From: JBCCGI01 sp039029355
GTDB taxonomy: Bacteria > Planctomycetota > UBA1135 > GCA-002686595
Assembly: GCA_039029355.1 (NCBI GenBank)
Contig: JBCCGI010000143.1
Span: 1-14,096 of the forward strand
DNA: 14,096 nt
Direction of reading: 5' to 3'
Translations under genes and position numbers: made by a program
Part shown: piece after piece, positions 13,987-14,096 of the stretch
How the letters are laid out: each line of letters opens with the position of its first letter
Numbering within the stretch: the first letter of the stretch is position 1
The notes under the pieces: generated by a model
Databases searched by the model: none
What the model saw: the letters and a program-made list of their open reading frames with translations, nothing else
What the model was told of the DNA's origin: nothing

Positions 13987-14096
13987 TGGTGGACACCTCG
14001 GATGAGGCCAGACTGATGATGGAGGAGACGATGGCCAATAGACCGAGACGTAAGTTCACCGCGGAGCAGAAGGCGGAAGCGGTGCGGCTTGTCCAG
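13987..14096 (+). mobile_element. Left part of an IS3-type insertion sequence
   Basis: TTGGTGGACACCTC (13986-13999) looks like a terminal sequence of an IS3-type element. The transposase OrfA starts about 40 bp later and runs off the window. The left boundary is approximate. A GC hairpin (CCCCGG/CCGGGG, 13946-13959) lies just outside. Confidence 0.5.
14031..14096 (+). CDS. IS3-type transposase OrfA, N-terminal 22 codons
   Basis: ATG 14031 is preceded by GGAGGAG (14021-14027). In-frame ATGs at 14016 and 14019 are alternatives. The visible peptide contains "RRKFTAEQKAEAVRLV", the start of the HTH_Tnp_1 (IS3/IS911 OrfA) helix-turn-helix that binds IS ends. The rest, and the OrfB integrase, lie outside the window. 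It differs from the single-ORF transposases at the left of the window, so at least two IS groups have landed here. Confidence 0.75.
   Translation, partial: MANRPRRKFTAEQKAEAVRLVQ

Noticed and set aside
13866..13990. Promoter for the minus-strand operon
   Set aside because: TTGCGG and TACAAC with 17-bp spacing can be found near 13875-13905, but match sigma-70 consensus poorly; not reported as a feature.

Overview
The window is GC-rich bacterial DNA, most likely from a planctomycete. The lineage call rests mainly on the secreted FG-GAP repeat protein at 7036-8700. Its C-terminal module ("PPNPMALLPGQSSGP", "AAWDPVIDHSNFMPGAVLD", ending "LTNAIDLTIGT") matches what I remember of exported proteins in Planctomycetota such as the Pla163/Poly30-type lineages. 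That is recall, not a database result. The multidomain Ser/Thr kinase fits the same group but also fits myxobacteria.

Layout, left to right. (1) 1-902: the 3' part of an insertion sequence with a DDE transposase, cut by the window edge. Its probable right end lies only a few bases before the next gene. (2) 909-6886: six or seven genes on the + strand, each overlapping the next by 1-8 bp. They encode an SF3/D5-like ATPase with a long disordered tail, a SpoVG-like small protein, a 92-aa protein, a 31-aa mini-ORF, a DUF2924 protein, a large serine recombinase and a ParB-type HTH protein. This reads as the replication and integration core of an integrated element. The ATPase tail carries 9-bp DNA repeats in direct and inverted orientation, possibly an origin. 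(3) 7036-8700: the secreted FG-GAP protein, probably resident chromosome. (4) 8855-9947: an insertion-sequence graveyard with an internally deleted transposase, a second transposase C-terminal scrap and four copies of a 25-bp IS-end-like repeat. (5) 9948-13865, minus strand: a two-gene operon. The first gene encodes DUF4062 fused to Clp_N-like repeats. The second encodes a non-RD (HGD) Ser/Thr kinase with TPRs, a zinc ribbon and a C-terminal TPR block. (6) 13987-14096: the start of another insertion sequence (IS3-type OrfA), cut by the window edge.

How they may work together. In the recombinase module, the serine integrase would move the element. The ATPase, SpoVG-like and HTH proteins would handle replication and regulation. 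The continuous stop/start overlaps imply one translationally coupled transcript. The minus-strand operon is the best candidate for an undescribed system. A DUF4062 sensor or adaptor with Clp_N peptide-binding-like repeats is tightly coupled to a kinase with protein-interaction repeats, and the pair sits between mobile-element remnants. A signalling or defence-type role is inference only.

I saw no tRNA, rRNA or CRISPR array. All gene-free stretches outside the IS graveyard are under 300 bp.
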